Source: Rikenellaceae bacterium
GTDB taxonomy: Bacteria > Bacteroidota > Bacteroidia > Bacteroidales > Rikenellaceae
Assembly (NCBI GenBank): GCA_031256675.1
Contig: JAIRQC010000133.1
Location: forward strand, 1 to 43,005
Length of the DNA: 43,005 bases
Direction: 5' to 3'
The notes under the pieces were generated by a model. That model saw nothing but the letters and a program-made list of their open reading frames with translations. It was not told where the DNA came from and did no database searches. This document shows, piece after piece, positions 33,948-43,005 of the stretch (the first letter of the stretch is position 1; each line of letters begins with the position of its first letter). A program made the position numbers and the translations under genes.

Positions 33948-33955
33948 CAAAAGTA
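33948..33955 (-). promoter_or_regulatory. lptD -7 box (TACTTTTG)
   Basis: On the minus strand TACTTTTG fits TAnnTTTG; transcription would begin near 33943, giving a leader of about 54 bases that contains half of the palindrome before the start codon. Confidence 0.55.
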
Positions 33956-33973
33956 GATAAAAAAACTCACAAT

Positions 33974-35344
33974 ATGAAAGCCCAGCAAAAAACAGGCTTT
34001 ATTATTTTACTTGCAACCGCGCTACTTTTTGCCGCCCCAGCCACTTCCGTCGTCGCCGCCGACCTCCGCCAGAGCGTCTCGCGCGTAGCCATCGACCCCG
34101 GGCACGGAGGCAAAGACCCGGGGGCCGCCGCCGGCAATCTGGTCGAGAAGGAGATCAACCTCAGCGTAGCCCTCCGTCTGGGCGCCCTCATCAACCGCTA
34201 CTATCCCGACGTCGAGGTGTTCTACACCCGCAAGACCGACATCTTCGTCCCGCTCGACGAGCGCGGCAAGATAGCCAACCGCGCCGGCGCCGACCTGTTC
34301 ATCTCCATCCACACCAACTCGCTGGCCGGCAAGAACCCCTCCGGCGTCGAAACATACGTCATGGGCGTCGACAAGAGCGAGAGCAGCCTCAAAGTCGCCA
34401 TGCGCGAGAACGACGTCATCGCCTTCGAGAACGACTACACCACAAAATATCAGGGCTATCAGGTAGGCTCTGCCGAGAGTTTCATCATATTCTCGCTGAT
34501 GCAGTACTCCTACCTCAACCAGAGCCTCGCGCTGGCCGGCATGTTACAAACGGCATACAGCAAAAACCTCTCCATTCCCAACCGCGGGGTCAAACAGGCC
34601 GGATTTCTCGTGCTGTGGTCGGCTGCCATGCCGAGCATACTCACCGAACTCGGGTTCATCGGCAACCCCGACGACCAGAAACTCCTGGGCTCCGAGCAGG
34701 GGCACAACAAGTATGCCCAGGCCCTGTTCAACGCTTTCAGCGCCTACAAGGCGAGGGTTGAGGCACAGGGACGACTCATAGTCATCAACAGCCGCGGCGA
34801 GGCGGAGAACATCGCCGTCGACCAGCCGCAGTCGCAACAGCCGTCGTCGCAGCAGACCGTCGACCTCACCCCCTCCGCGCCATACGTGGCTCCGTCCGCC
34901 CAGCCGGTCGCGACAGCCCCGTCGGGAAGCGCACAGCATACGGCCGCTCCGGTCGCCGCCCCCGGCCCGGGACAGGTGTTGCAGGTCAGGGAGCCTGCTC
35001 CCGCCACTGCAAGGCAGCCCGAGACCGCCCCTGCGCGCCAGCCGGTCGTCACGACGACCGCTCCGGCGCGCCCCGCCGTCACGCGCGACTATGTCTTCTC
35101 CGTCCAGATAAGCGCGTCGCACAGCCGCCTCCCCGCAACAGACCATCTCATAAAGCCATACGCCAGCCGTCTTTTGATATACAAGCAGGACGAATACTAC
35201 CGCTACTACGTCGGACAGTTCGGCACCTACGCCGAGGCGCTCAGGCTGCAATTCGATATAAGGCGGCGGATAAAGGATGCATTCGTGGTCGCGCTGAGGG
35301 ACGGAACAAGGATCCCGATCACGGAGCAGATGAAACAACAATAA
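33974..35344 (+). CDS. N-acetylmuramoyl-L-alanine amidase with C-terminal SPOR-like domain
   Basis: A 456-residue exported protein. It has a signal peptide (TGFIILLATALLFAAPATSVVAA), then an Amidase_3 domain with the zinc ligands His in AIDPGHGGKDPGA, Glu in LVEKEINLSVALRLG and His in ISIHTNSLAGKNPSGVETYV, and the catalytic Glu in LTELGFIGN. A long Pro/Ala/Gln linker (about 275-370) follows, and the C-terminus (YVFSVQISASHSRLPAT, then YYRYYVGQFGTYAEALRLQFDI) is SPOR-like, a domain that binds denuded glycan at division sites. AmiA/B/C enzymes split stem peptides from MurNAc during daughter-cell separation. First gene of a five-gene run; the MCE gene starts 13 bp after it. Confidence 0.93.
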   Translation: MKAQQKTGFIILLATALLFAAPATSVVAADLRQSVSRVAIDPGHGGKDPGAAAGNLVEKEINLSVALRLGALINRYYPDVEVFYTRKTDIFVPLDERGKIANRAGADLFISIHTNSLAGKNPSGVETYVMGVDKSESSLKVAMRENDVIAFENDYTTKYQGYQVGSAESFIIFSLMQYSYLNQSLALAGMLQTAYSKNLSIPNRGVKQAGFLVLWSAAMPSILTELGFIGNPDDQKLLGSEQGHNKYAQALFNAFSAYKARVEAQGRLIVINSRGEAENIAVDQPQSQQPSSQQTVDLTPSAPYVAPSAQPVATAPSGSAQHTAAPVAAPGPGQVLQVREPAPATARQPETAPARQPVVTTTAPARPAVTRDYVFSVQISASHSRLPATDHLIKPYASRLLIYKQDEYYRYYVGQFGTYAEALRLQFDIRRRIKDAFVVALRDGTRIPITEQMKQQ

Positions 35345-35357
35345 TAATACAATTACG

Positions 35358-36281
35358 ATGAAGATCAGAAAAGATGTAAAGATCGGCATATTTGCGCTGG
35401 TGGTCGCGCTGCTGTTGTACTGGGGGGTGAACTTTTTGAAGGGAAAGGATTTCTTCACCAGCAACGTAACGTATTACACTACGAGCGCGGAGATCGGCGA
35501 CCTGTCGGATGCGGCCTCGGTGTTCATTAAGGGCGTGAGGGTCGGCACGGTTACCCGAATCGCCTACAATCCGGAGGTCAGCAGCGACGTGGTCGTGAAG
35601 ATGCAGGTCGACCCGCGCTACCGGATACCGAAAGATACGCGGGCAGTGCTCTTTACCAACGGGTTGATGGGCGGCAGGGCCATAAGGCTCGACCTAGGCG
35701 TTTCGCAGGAGTATTGCATGGCCGGCGACACGCTCGCCTCGGCGGTGGACAAGGGGCTGCTGGACATGTCGGGCGAGGAGATCGAACATATCAAGGGCAA
35801 TGTGCTGGGACTGATAGACAATATGAATACGACGCTGCTCTCGCTCAACGGCCTGCTGACCGAGAACAGCGACAATATCCATTCGACCATCGCGCACCTC
35901 AACACCCTCTCGCGCAATCTGGACAACATCGTGGCAGGACAGAAGGGTCGCATTGACGGCACGATGGCCAATATCCATGCGCTGAGCGGCAGTCTGCGCG
36001 ACGATGCGGTCAGGTTCGACCGTATAGTCGCCAATGTCGACAGCCTCGCCTGCTCACTGAACCGTGCGGGGCTGCCTCAACTGGCCGGCAAGCTGGACGA
36101 CGCGGCGACAAAGGTGGGCAGCCTGCTGGGCAAGATCGACCGCGGCGAGGGGACGCTGGGCAAGGCGGTGAACGACAAGGCGCTGTACGATTCGCTCACC
36201 CGCGCGACGTCCGACCTGTCGGCGCTGTTGCAGGATATAAAGGAACATCCCAAGAGGTACGTTCACGTGTCGGTGTTCTAA
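35358..36281 (+). CDS. MCE/MlaD-family protein
   Basis: A 307-residue protein with one N-terminal membrane helix (VKIGIFALVVALLLYWGVNFLKG), then an MCE domain (ASVFIKGVRVGTVTRIAYNP and VLFTNGLMGGRAIRLDLG) and a long helical region rich in Asn, Leu and Asp spaced like a coiled-coil tube (LNTLSRNLDNIV, then LDDAATKVGSLLGKIDRGEGTLGKAV). MCE proteins carry phospholipid between inner and outer membranes, usually as hexamers with an ABC transporter. The MlaE/MlaF partners are not in the window. mutS2 starts right after its stop without a gap, so they are co-transcribed. Confidence 0.93.
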   Translation: MKIRKDVKIGIFALVVALLLYWGVNFLKGKDFFTSNVTYYTTSAEIGDLSDAASVFIKGVRVGTVTRIAYNPEVSSDVVVKMQVDPRYRIPKDTRAVLFTNGLMGGRAIRLDLGVSQEYCMAGDTLASAVDKGLLDMSGEEIEHIKGNVLGLIDNMNTTLLSLNGLLTENSDNIHSTIAHLNTLSRNLDNIVAGQKGRIDGTMANIHALSGSLRDDAVRFDRIVANVDSLACSLNRAGLPQLAGKLDDAATKVGSLLGKIDRGEGTLGKAVNDKALYDSLTRATSDLSALLQDIKEHPKRYVHVSVF

Positions 36282-38750
36282 ATGGTTTATCCGGCCAACT
36301 TCGAGGGCAAGATCGGTTTCGACCGCATCCGCGAGCAGGTTTCGGCGCTGTGTACGACCGCTGCGGCCCGCAGGAAGCTCTCCGGAGAGGGTTTTTCGGA
36401 CGATCGGGACGCGGTGGCGCGGCGCATCGCCCTGTGCGACGAACTGCGGCAGGCGACGATGATGGAGGGCGATGCGCCGCGCGTGGAGTATGTCGACACG
36501 GAGGCGCTGCTGGACAAGGCGGCGGTGGTCGGCAGTTGGCTGACGCTCGAGGAGGTGGCGACGCTGCGCCGTGCGTTGACGGCCGTGCATGAACTCTCGC
36601 GCTTCTTTGCCTCGCGCAAACAATACCCGACGCTGTACTCCCTGTCGCAGGACGTGGCTTCGTTCCCCCAGATCGCGGGCCATGTCGACACGCTGCTTGA
36701 TCGCCACGACAACCTGAAAGACAACGCCTCGCCCGAGCTGTACGACATTCGCCGTGCGATACGCGAGAGCGAGGGGCGGGTGGCAAAGAGGTTGCAGCAG
36801 ATACTGGCGGCGGCGCAGGCGGCGGGGCTGGTCGAGGGCGACGCGGCCATCTCAATGCGCGACGGCCGCGCCACGATACCGGTGCCGGCGGCCAACAAAC
36901 GCAAGGTGCGCGGCTTCGTGCTCGACGAGTCGGCCACAGGCAAAACCTGCTTTATCGAGCCGGTGGAGGTGGTCGAGATCAACAACGAACTGCGCGAGCT
37001 GGAACACCGGCAGAAACGCGAGGTCGTGCGGATACTGACGCGCTTCACCGACGCCATACGTCCCGACGTTGATGGGTTGCGGGCTTCGGGCGACTACCTG
37101 ACCACCCTCGACATGCTCGCCGCCAAGGCGCGCTGGGCCTCCGACAACGGCTGCGTGAGGCCGATAGTCTCCGACGACTTCACCCTGTGCCTGCGTTCGG
37201 CCCGCCACCCGCTTCTGGCGCAAACGCTCGCGCGCGAGGGGCGGCAGATCGTACCGCTCGACGTCAGGCTCGACCGCAGCAAACGCATACTGGTCATTTC
37301 GGGCCCCAACGCAGGCGGCAAGTCGGTCTGCCTGAAAACCATCGGTCTGCTGCAATACATGTTCCAGTGCGGTTTTCCGCTGCCTGCGCTCGAGAACAGC
37401 GAAATGCCGCTCTTCGACAGCCTGCTCATCGACATCGGCGACGAACAGTCCATCGACAATGACCTGAGCACATACAGTTCGCACCTGCTCAACATGAAGA
37501 ACATGCTCGCCGGGGCCACCGACCGCTCCCTGCTGCTCATTGACGAGTTCGGGGCGGGGACGGAGCCGACCATCGGCGGGGCTATTGCCGAGGCGATCCT
37601 CGAACGGTTCGCCGCGCGCGGGGCGTTCGGGGTGATAACGACGCACTACTCCAACATCAAATACTTTGCATCGTCAGCCGAGGGGGTCGAAAACGGGGCC
37701 ATGACCTTCGATACGACGGCCATACGCCCGCTGTTCCGCCTCGAAATGGGAACGCCGGGCAGCTCGTTCGCCATCGAGATCGCCCGCAAGAGCGGCCTCG
37801 GCGAGGATATTATACGGCTGGCCTCCGAAAAGGCGGGCGACGACAGGGTGAACCTCGAACGGCAGCTGCGCGAGATAGCCCGCGACCGCCGCTACTGGGA
37901 GCAGAAGCGCGACCGCATCCGCATCGCCGACCGCAACATCGAGCAGATCGAGAACAAATACGAGCAGCAGCTCACGGCTATCCGCTCCGAGCGCAACGCC
38001 ATAATCCGCGCCGCACGCGAGGAGGCCTCGCGGCTTCTCTCCGAGGCCAACAAGCAGATAGAGAACACTATACGCACTATTCGCGAGGCGCAGGCCGACA
38101 GGGAGTTGACCCGTCTGGCGCGTCGCGAACTGGAGGAGTTCCGCGAAAAGGCCGCCGAGGCCAACGAGCGGCAGGGCGACATGGTGCGCGAGCAGATGGA
38201 GCGCATCGAGGCGAGGCGCAGGCGCCGGGCCGAACGTCAGGGCTTGCCGGCTGCCGAGGCCGCCGAACCGGAAGCGGTAAAGCGCGAGCCTGAGGTGGGC
38301 GGCAAGGTGCGTATCGTGGGGCAGGAGGGCTACGGCGAGGTTGTGTCGATCAAGGGCAAGCGGGCGACGGTGGCTTTCGGCCATATCCTGACCACGGTCG
38401 ATCGCCAGCGGCTGGAGGCGGTCTCCAATGCCGAGTACAAGCGTTTCAGCCGCGCCTCCCGTCCGGCGGCCGTGGTGAGCGTCGACATCTCGCAGCGCAA
38501 GCTCAATTTCAAGCATAACATCGACCTGCGGGGCATGCGGGCGGCCGAGGCGCTGGAATGGGTAGAGGATTTTATCGACGACGCCATCATGACGGGCGCC
38601 TCCGAGGTGCGGATCCTGCACGGCAAGGGCACAGGTGCGCTCAAAGAGGAGGTACGGCGCTACCTCTCCACGGTGCGCGAGGTGGCCTCGGCCACGGACG
38701 AACATGTCGACATGGGCGGGGCGGGGATAACGGTGGTAAAGTTGAGGTGA
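36282..38750 (+). CDS. mutS2: Endonuclease MutS2
   Basis: An 822-residue MutS homologue without the mismatch-binding domain I. It contains the lever/clamp region, then an ATPase with Walker A GPNAGGKS at residues 341-348 and Walker B LLLIDEFGAGTEPT. A long coiled coil and RQGDMVREQMERIEARRRRRAER follow. The KOW-like linker KVRIVGQEGYGEVVSIKGKRATV precedes a C-terminal Smr domain with DLRG and HGKGTG, the nuclease residues. MutS2 acts on branched DNA and, in some bacteria, splits collided ribosomes; which role applies is unknown. The ATG directly follows the MCE stop, and its TGA overlaps the next ATG (TGATG). Confidence 0.96.
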   Translation: MVYPANFEGKIGFDRIREQVSALCTTAAARRKLSGEGFSDDRDAVARRIALCDELRQATMMEGDAPRVEYVDTEALLDKAAVVGSWLTLEEVATLRRALTAVHELSRFFASRKQYPTLYSLSQDVASFPQIAGHVDTLLDRHDNLKDNASPELYDIRRAIRESEGRVAKRLQQILAAAQAAGLVEGDAAISMRDGRATIPVPAANKRKVRGFVLDESATGKTCFIEPVEVVEINNELRELEHRQKREVVRILTRFTDAIRPDVDGLRASGDYLTTLDMLAAKARWASDNGCVRPIVSDDFTLCLRSARHPLLAQTLAREGRQIVPLDVRLDRSKRILVISGPNAGGKSVCLKTIGLLQYMFQCGFPLPALENSEMPLFDSLLIDIGDEQSIDNDLSTYSSHLLNMKNMLAGATDRSLLLIDEFGAGTEPTIGGAIAEAILERFAARGAFGVITTHYSNIKYFASSAEGVENGAMTFDTTAIRPLFRLEMGTPGSSFAIEIARKSGLGEDIIRLASEKAGDDRVNLERQLREIARDRRYWEQKRDRIRIADRNIEQIENKYEQQLTAIRSERNAIIRAAREEASRLLSEANKQIENTIRTIREAQADRELTRLARRELEEFREKAAEANERQGDMVREQMERIEARRRRRAERQGLPAAEAAEPEAVKREPEVGGKVRIVGQEGYGEVVSIKGKRATVAFGHILTTVDRQRLEAVSNAEYKRFSRASRPAAVVSVDISQRKLNFKHNIDLRGMRAAEALEWVEDFIDDAIMTGASEVRILHGKGTGALKEEVRRYLSTVREVASATDEHVDMGGAGITVVKLR

Positions 38751-41089
38751 TGAGATACGATCTGAACAGGATAGCGGAGGTTTGCGGCGGGGAGCTTGCA
38801 GGCGAAAACAGCGTCGTGGAGGGCGTATGCACGGACAGCCGCTCGTCATGCCGCGGAGGGACGCTCTTCGTGGCCATCCGCGGCGGCAACCACGACGGCC
38901 ACGACTACATCGGCGAGCTCTACCGGCGCGGCGTGCGGGCCTTTATGGTCGAAACCCTGCCCGCGGAGCAGCTCCCGCAGGCCGGTTTTGTCGTCGTGCG
39001 CCGGAGCGTCGAGGCGTTGCAGGCCCTGGCGGCCGATTATCGCGCCGGTTACGGGGGGACTGTCGTGGCGATCGCCGGCAGCAACGGCAAGACCATCGTC
39101 AAGGAGTGGATCGCGCAGCTGGCCCCGCCCGGGGTGAAACTTTTCCGCAGTCCGAAGAGCTACAATTCGCAGACGGGGGTGGCCCTGTCGGTGTTGATGA
39201 TGGATGGCGACGAGCAGGCGGCAATCTTCGAGGCCGGCGTCTCGCTGCCGGACGAGATGGGGTGGCTCGAACGGATATTGAGGCCCGACGTGGGAGTGTT
39301 CACCAATATCGGCGACGCACATCAGGAGAACTTTGCCTCCGTAGAGGAGAAACTCGCCGAGAAACTGAACCTTTTCGTCGGCGCGAAACAGATAATATAC
39401 TCCGATCCCCGCGTCGGCGACGAGCTTCGGCGACGCTTCCCACGGGCGCAGGCGACAGAGGCGCGGCAATACGAAAAACTGTTCCCCGAAGGCGACCCTA
39501 CATGGCGACAGAACGGCTCGCTGGCTGTCGCAGTCTGCGCAGCGCTGGGCCTGGAGGGGGCCGGGCGGCGTGTCGGCGAGTTGCAGCCGGTGGCCATGCG
39601 GCTCGAGGTGCGCGAGGGGATCAACGGCTCGATCATCGTGAACGACTTCTACAATTCCGACATAAATTCGCTCTCCATCGCGCTCGACTACCTTCGCAAT
39701 GTCGCCGCCGACCGACCCCGCACGCTGATCCTGTCGGACATCCTGCAAAGCGGCATGGACGACGAACAGCTTTACGCCCGTGTGGCGCGTATGGTCGCCG
39801 CATCGGGCGTAGAGCGCGTGACGGCTATCGGCAGCCGTATCGCCGGACGCGATCTGGGTGCGCCGACCGACCACTATCCCACAACGGAGAGCTATCTGGC
39901 CGCGGTTCGTCGCAGCGACGTCGCCCGGCGCGCCATACTCGTCAAGGGCAATCGCGCGGCGCAGTTCGAGACGCTCAGCCACGCCCTGCAACTCAAAAGC
40001 CACACCACGGCGCTCGAAGTCGACCTCGACGCCATGATACACAACCTCAACGTGTTTCGTGCGCTTGTCGGCAAGCGCACGCGCCTCATGGCAATGGTCA
40101 AGGCCTCGGGTTACGGCCACGGCGACCACGAGGTGGCGGCCATGCTTCAAAACCAGGGGGTCGACTACCTTGCCGTCGCCTTTGCCGACGAGGGGGTTGC
40201 GCTGCGCGAGAGGGGCATTTCAACGCCGATAGTGACGCTCAACGCGGACGAGGACAGCTTCGACCTGATGATAGGCCACCGCCTCGAGCCGGAGATATAC
40301 AGTTTTCACTCGCTCGGCCTGTTCGTCGCCACGGCCGCGCGTCACGGCGAGCGCAGCTATCCCGTTCACATCAAGCTGGATGTGGGGATGCACCGCCTCG
40401 GCTTCGTCGCAAGCGAAATTGCCGCGCTCGGCGAGGCCGTCGCTTCGGCGGGCCGTCTGATAAGGGTGGAGACGGTGTTCGCCCATCTGCCCGCAGCCGA
40501 CGACCCTGCGAAAGACGACCTCACGCGAAGCCAGATAGCCCTTTTTAACAAACTCTGCGCAGAGCTCGGCGATCGTTTGGGCTACGCTCCGCTGCGCCAT
40601 ATCGCCAACAGCGCCGCCATCGAACGTTTTCCCGAAGCGCGGATGGACTTATGCCGTCTTGGGATCGGCCTCTACGGTATTTCGGGCCAGTTGCCACTGC
40701 GCCACGTGGCCACGCTGCGCAGTCGCATAGTGCAGATCAAGGATATTCCGGCGGGCGAAGGCATAGGTTACGGCTGCGAGGGGCGGGGTCCGGCGAGGAT
40801 AGCCACCGTGCCAGCAGGCTATGCCGACGGCCTCGACCGTCATCTCGGCCTCGGCCGGTGGGCCATGTCGGCGAACGGCCACAGGGTTCCGACCATCGGG
40901 CGTATATGTATGGATACCTGCATGATAGACATAACCGGCGTCGACGCGGAAGAGGGAGACGACGTAACGATATTCGGCGACGAAGACGGATTGAGGGTCG
41001 CCGACATGGCCCGCGTTCTCGACACGATCCCCTACGAGGTCATGACATCTGTCTCCGCCCGCATAAAACGCATATTTATCAAGGAATAA
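38750..41089 (+). CDS. murF-alr: Bifunctional MurF ligase / alanine racemase fusion
   Basis: A 779-residue fusion. The N-terminal MurF half adds D-Ala-D-Ala to UDP-MurNAc-tripeptide: Walker A GSNGKT at residues 110-115, SYNSQTGVALSVL and NIGDAHQENFAS are ligase motifs. The C-terminal half (about residue 420 onward) is a PLP alanine racemase with K451 in MAMVKASGYGHGD, HIKLDVGMHRLGF, ANSAAIERFP and RICMDTCMIDITG. The first half makes the dipeptide-linked precursor while the second makes its D-Ala, so the two activities are adjacent in peptidoglycan synthesis. This fusion is common in Bacteroidetes. ATG 38750 is the start overlapping the mutS2 stop; the frame is open further upstream only inside mutS2. 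The MurF Walker A has Ser in place of the more common Thr. Confidence 0.95.
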   Translation: MRYDLNRIAEVCGGELAGENSVVEGVCTDSRSSCRGGTLFVAIRGGNHDGHDYIGELYRRGVRAFMVETLPAEQLPQAGFVVVRRSVEALQALAADYRAGYGGTVVAIAGSNGKTIVKEWIAQLAPPGVKLFRSPKSYNSQTGVALSVLMMDGDEQAAIFEAGVSLPDEMGWLERILRPDVGVFTNIGDAHQENFASVEEKLAEKLNLFVGAKQIIYSDPRVGDELRRRFPRAQATEARQYEKLFPEGDPTWRQNGSLAVAVCAALGLEGAGRRVGELQPVAMRLEVREGINGSIIVNDFYNSDINSLSIALDYLRNVAADRPRTLILSDILQSGMDDEQLYARVARMVAASGVERVTAIGSRIAGRDLGAPTDHYPTTESYLAAVRRSDVARRAILVKGNRAAQFETLSHALQLKSHTTALEVDLDAMIHNLNVFRALVGKRTRLMAMVKASGYGHGDHEVAAMLQNQGVDYLAVAFADEGVALRERGISTPIVTLNADEDSFDLMIGHRLEPEIYSFHSLGLFVATAARHGERSYPVHIKLDVGMHRLGFVASEIAALGEAVASAGRLIRVETVFAHLPAADDPAKDDLTRSQIALFNKLCAELGDRLGYAPLRHIANSAAIERFPEARMDLCRLGIGLYGISGQLPLRHVATLRSRIVQIKDIPAGEGIGYGCEGRGPARIATVPAGYADGLDRHLGLGRWAMSANGHRVPTIGRICMDTCMIDITGVDAEEGDDVTIFGDEDGLRVADMARVLDTIPYEVMTSVSARIKRIFIKE

Positions 41090-41793
41090 TGGCCACAGGA
41101 ACGCTATATCTGATCCCGACGCCCATCTCGGAGGATCATGCCGCTTTGCCGCAGATGAATGCGGAGATCGTGGCGCGGCTCGACTGTTTTATAGTGGAAA
41201 ACCTGCGTTCGGCGCGGCGGTTTCTGGCTAAGGCGGCGCCCGGCAAGCCGATCGACGGGTTGGAGCTGGCCGAACTCAACGAGCACACCCGGCCGGAAGA
41301 GTTGGGCGGGTTGATAAAACCGCTGCTGGAGGGGCGCGACGCGGGGCTGCTGTCGGAGGCAGGAATGCCGGCCGTGGCGGATCCCGGCGCAGAGGTTGTG
41401 GCGTTGTGCCATGCGCGCGGGATAAGGGTCTCGCCACTTGTCGGCCCGTCGTCGATAGCGCTGGCCCTGTGCGCGTCGGGGCTTAACGGGCAGTCGTTCG
41501 CCTTCAATGGCTATCTGCCGGTGAAGCCGCCTGAGCGGGCGCAGGCCATACGTCGCTACGAGCGCAGGGCGCAGGCAGAGGGGCAGTCGCAGATATTCAT
41601 CGAGGCCCCATATCGCAATGCAAGGCTTTTCGACGACCTGCTGGCCACGTGCAGCCCCGCGACGCGGCTCTGTGTGGCGGTCGACCTGCTCGCCCCAACG
41701 CAGTACATACTGACGCGCCATGTCTCCGAATGGCGTAAAGCAGCAAAACCGGAAATCAACAAGCGTCCGGCGATATTCATCATAGCGACATGA
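41089..41793 (+). CDS. RsmI/YraL-like SAM-dependent methyltransferase
   Basis: A 234-residue tetrapyrrole-methylase-fold protein. It has the family entry TLYLIPTPISEDHAALPQ, then CFIVENLRSARRFL, the SAM-site loop LLSEAGMPAVADPGAEVV, LVGPSSIALALCASGL and a final TRHVSEWRK. RsmI 2'-O-methylates C1402 of 16S rRNA; Bacteroidetes often carry both rsmI and a paralogue of this shape with unclear substrate, and the VENLRSARRFL form looks more like that paralogue. The ATG overlaps the MurF-Alr stop by one base (TAATG), so it ends the five-gene envelope operon. A hairpin covers its stop codon. Confidence 0.85.
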   Translation: MATGTLYLIPTPISEDHAALPQMNAEIVARLDCFIVENLRSARRFLAKAAPGKPIDGLELAELNEHTRPEELGGLIKPLLEGRDAGLLSEAGMPAVADPGAEVVALCHARGIRVSPLVGPSSIALALCASGLNGQSFAFNGYLPVKPPERAQAIRRYERRAQAEGQSQIFIEAPYRNARLFDDLLATCSPATRLCVAVDLLAPTQYILTRHVSEWRKAAKPEINKRPAIFIIAT

Positions 41794-41809
41794 CAGGGCC
41801 GGCATGTCG
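41786..41809. other. Hairpin over the stop codon of the methyltransferase gene
   Basis: CGACATG and CATGTCG pair over 7 bp around a 10-base loop; the TGA stop (41791-41793) overlaps the left arm. No T-run follows, so it is not a standard terminator. Confidence 0.4.
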
Positions 41810-42279
41810 ACCCGCCCGAGGCCGCACTGCTTTGAGTCGATGCTTCGAGGTTGCATTGTTTTGGGGTTGCACTGCTTTGAGTGCTGCTTCGATGCCTCGC
41901 AACAACCGCCGAGGCGTTCTCTCTCAGCAGGCGCCGAACGACGGGATGTTTTCACCCCACGAGAGGGCATACGAACCAAAGACTGTTGAACGATGTTTGT
42001 GGCCACCACGGACGAGTGGTTGCGGATATTACCCTCAATGTCGAGCGTCACGGGGCGGCGCAGAGGGTCGTCTATCGGTTGAACGAACGCCAAATGTATG
42101 GGGATAGTCGACAGGGGCGTTGTCTGATCGGTCCGGCGTGCAGACGGTTCTACGACAGGCAGGGGCCTCCGCCGCCCACAGATCTGCCACAGTGAAAACC
42201 TTGCGGAGTTCGTCGTGTATGGTATTAGGTACTATGAGGTGCGACAACACGCCCCACAATATAGTTGAGCATAACTCGC
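41794..42279. other. No intact gene: short repeats, then the presumed 5' part of an IS110 relic
   Basis: Starts with GC-rich sequence holding two GCACTGCTTTGAG copies 45 bp apart (41824 and 41869) and a weaker one between them. From about 41990 short frames such as LNDVCGHHGRVVADITLNVERH may be remains of the N-terminal half of the IS110 transposase that follows, but they cannot be matched with confidence. Confidence 0.4.
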
Positions 42280-42955
42280 CTCAAGCCTTTATATCAATTC
42301 GGGGAATGTTGCGTTGTGCCGTCTGGCCCGTGAACCCAACGCAAATAAAATTCTATGCCGGTATGAGGCGCGGCAGGGACGATCCCTCCGAGGCTCGGAT
42401 AATAGCCGGATATGCAAATCGTCATTCGGATAATGTCAAGCTCCATAACCGCCCCTCGGGGCAGCTGGAGCAGTTGAAACAGCTGTCGAGGGAACATGCT
42501 ATGTACGTTACCGAGGTGGCCAAGTTCAAAGGCCAAGTCACCGATCAGGACGACTACATGCCACCGGAGATTTTCGCGGAAAAGGCCGCCCTGATTGCCG
42601 GCGTCATCGCCACCCTCGGCGCGGAGACAGCGGCGATCGATGCAAGGATGTCGGAGATTTGCAGCAGCTCCGACCAACTCGCCCTGCAAATGAAACTTCC
42701 TGCCCCCATCCCCTGAGCAGGTAAAGTGGTCGCACTAGCGATGATTATCGAGACAGGGGCGTTCACCAAGTAACAATCCCCGAAGTTTCAACTACCACGC
42801 TGGTATTGCCTCGTTCCGCTATACCTCCTGAGACAGCATCCGGAGCAAGAATAAGGTATCCCTCCGTCGAACAAGGATATAAGACGGATGCTGTGCAGGA
42901 CGGCGTTCTATATATACAACAGTCAGATACTTGGGCCGATCGGTCGGGACGAACT
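42280..42955 (+). pseudogene. IS110-family transposase relic, with frameshift and stops
   Basis: VALCRLARE (about 42308-42334) continues, after a short deletion and frame change, as VNPTQIKFYAGMRRGRDDPSEARIIAGYA, the IS110 DEDD-domain block usually read as VNPxQIKxYA...DxxDAxxIA. A helical linker follows (LEQLKQLSREHAMYVTEVAKF). Beyond the TGA at 42714-42716 the Transposase_20 part goes on as GKVVALAMIIETGAFTK. It then continues, with further shifts and an in-frame TGA, as FNYHAGIASFRYTS, SIRSKNKVSLRR and NKDIRRMLCRTAFYIYNSQ, ending near 42930. At least three disabling changes are present. The last bases of the window, GPIGRDELGSLL onward, no longer resemble the family. Confidence 0.75.
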
Positions 42956-43005
42956 GGGCAGTTTGCTTCGCGGCGCGCTGACCTTCGACACGGTGAGCGT
43001 GATGT

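Overview
The window looks like a chromosomal segment of a fairly GC-rich member of the Bacteroidales, most likely an Alistipes/Rikenellaceae-type gut bacterium. This is inferred from the gene set and promoters, not from a database search. The signs are: many TAnnTTTG -7 boxes of the Bacteroidetes type, a fused MurF-alanine racemase, a Bacteroidetes-type LptD, a DUF721/DciA gene next to recF, a secreted GH2 beta-galactosidase, and a GH109-type glycosidase carrying a lipobox.

Layout. 1-1833 is a decayed mobile-element edge: a tyrosine recombinase that loses its frame and its C-terminus, a serine recombinase with a frameshift and a missing catalytic serine, and a DUF6088/AbiEi-like relic, ending in an imperfect direct repeat. 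2007-3405 is recF-dciA. 3529-5438 is an AT-rich insertion holding one long protein split by a frameshift (a predicted winged-helix part, a PIN-like fold, a coiled coil and two C-terminal membrane helices). 5469-11525 is ordinary core sequence: thioesterase, htpG behind a sigma54-like heat-shock promoter, mltG, a TPR membrane protein, ribH, a small membrane protein and a terminator. 11940-12611 is an internally deleted IS1595-type element. 12720-14619 (minus strand) holds a phosphoglycolate-phosphatase-like HAD enzyme, a secreted MORN-repeat protein and a membrane protein.

14892-22195 looks like a host-glycan/carbohydrate segment. A GH109-like lipoprotein and a GH2 beta-galactosidase flank a graveyard of small related lipoprotein genes (16377-18756) in which only one copy is still open. 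22979-28160 holds kup, tRNA-Pro(CGG), dnaG and smpB. 28161-29047 is a repeat-rich gene-free stretch with a 105-bp near-perfect direct repeat. On the minus strand follow an M3 oligopeptidase and lptD. Divergent from lptD is a compact cell-envelope operon: amidase-SPOR, an MCE/MlaD protein, mutS2, murF-alr fusion and an RsmI-like methyltransferase, with joins that abut or overlap by one base. The window ends in a broken IS110 transposase.

The most unusual signals are the membrane-tethered PIN-like protein, the lipoprotein gene array with repeated single-base frameshifts, the 105-bp repeat locus, a dispersed palindromic repeat family with TCATTGC/GCAATGA ends, a 20-bp perfect palindrome over the lptD start codon, and recF and dnaG start codons placed exactly where transcription should begin (leaderless candidates). 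No CRISPR array was seen.
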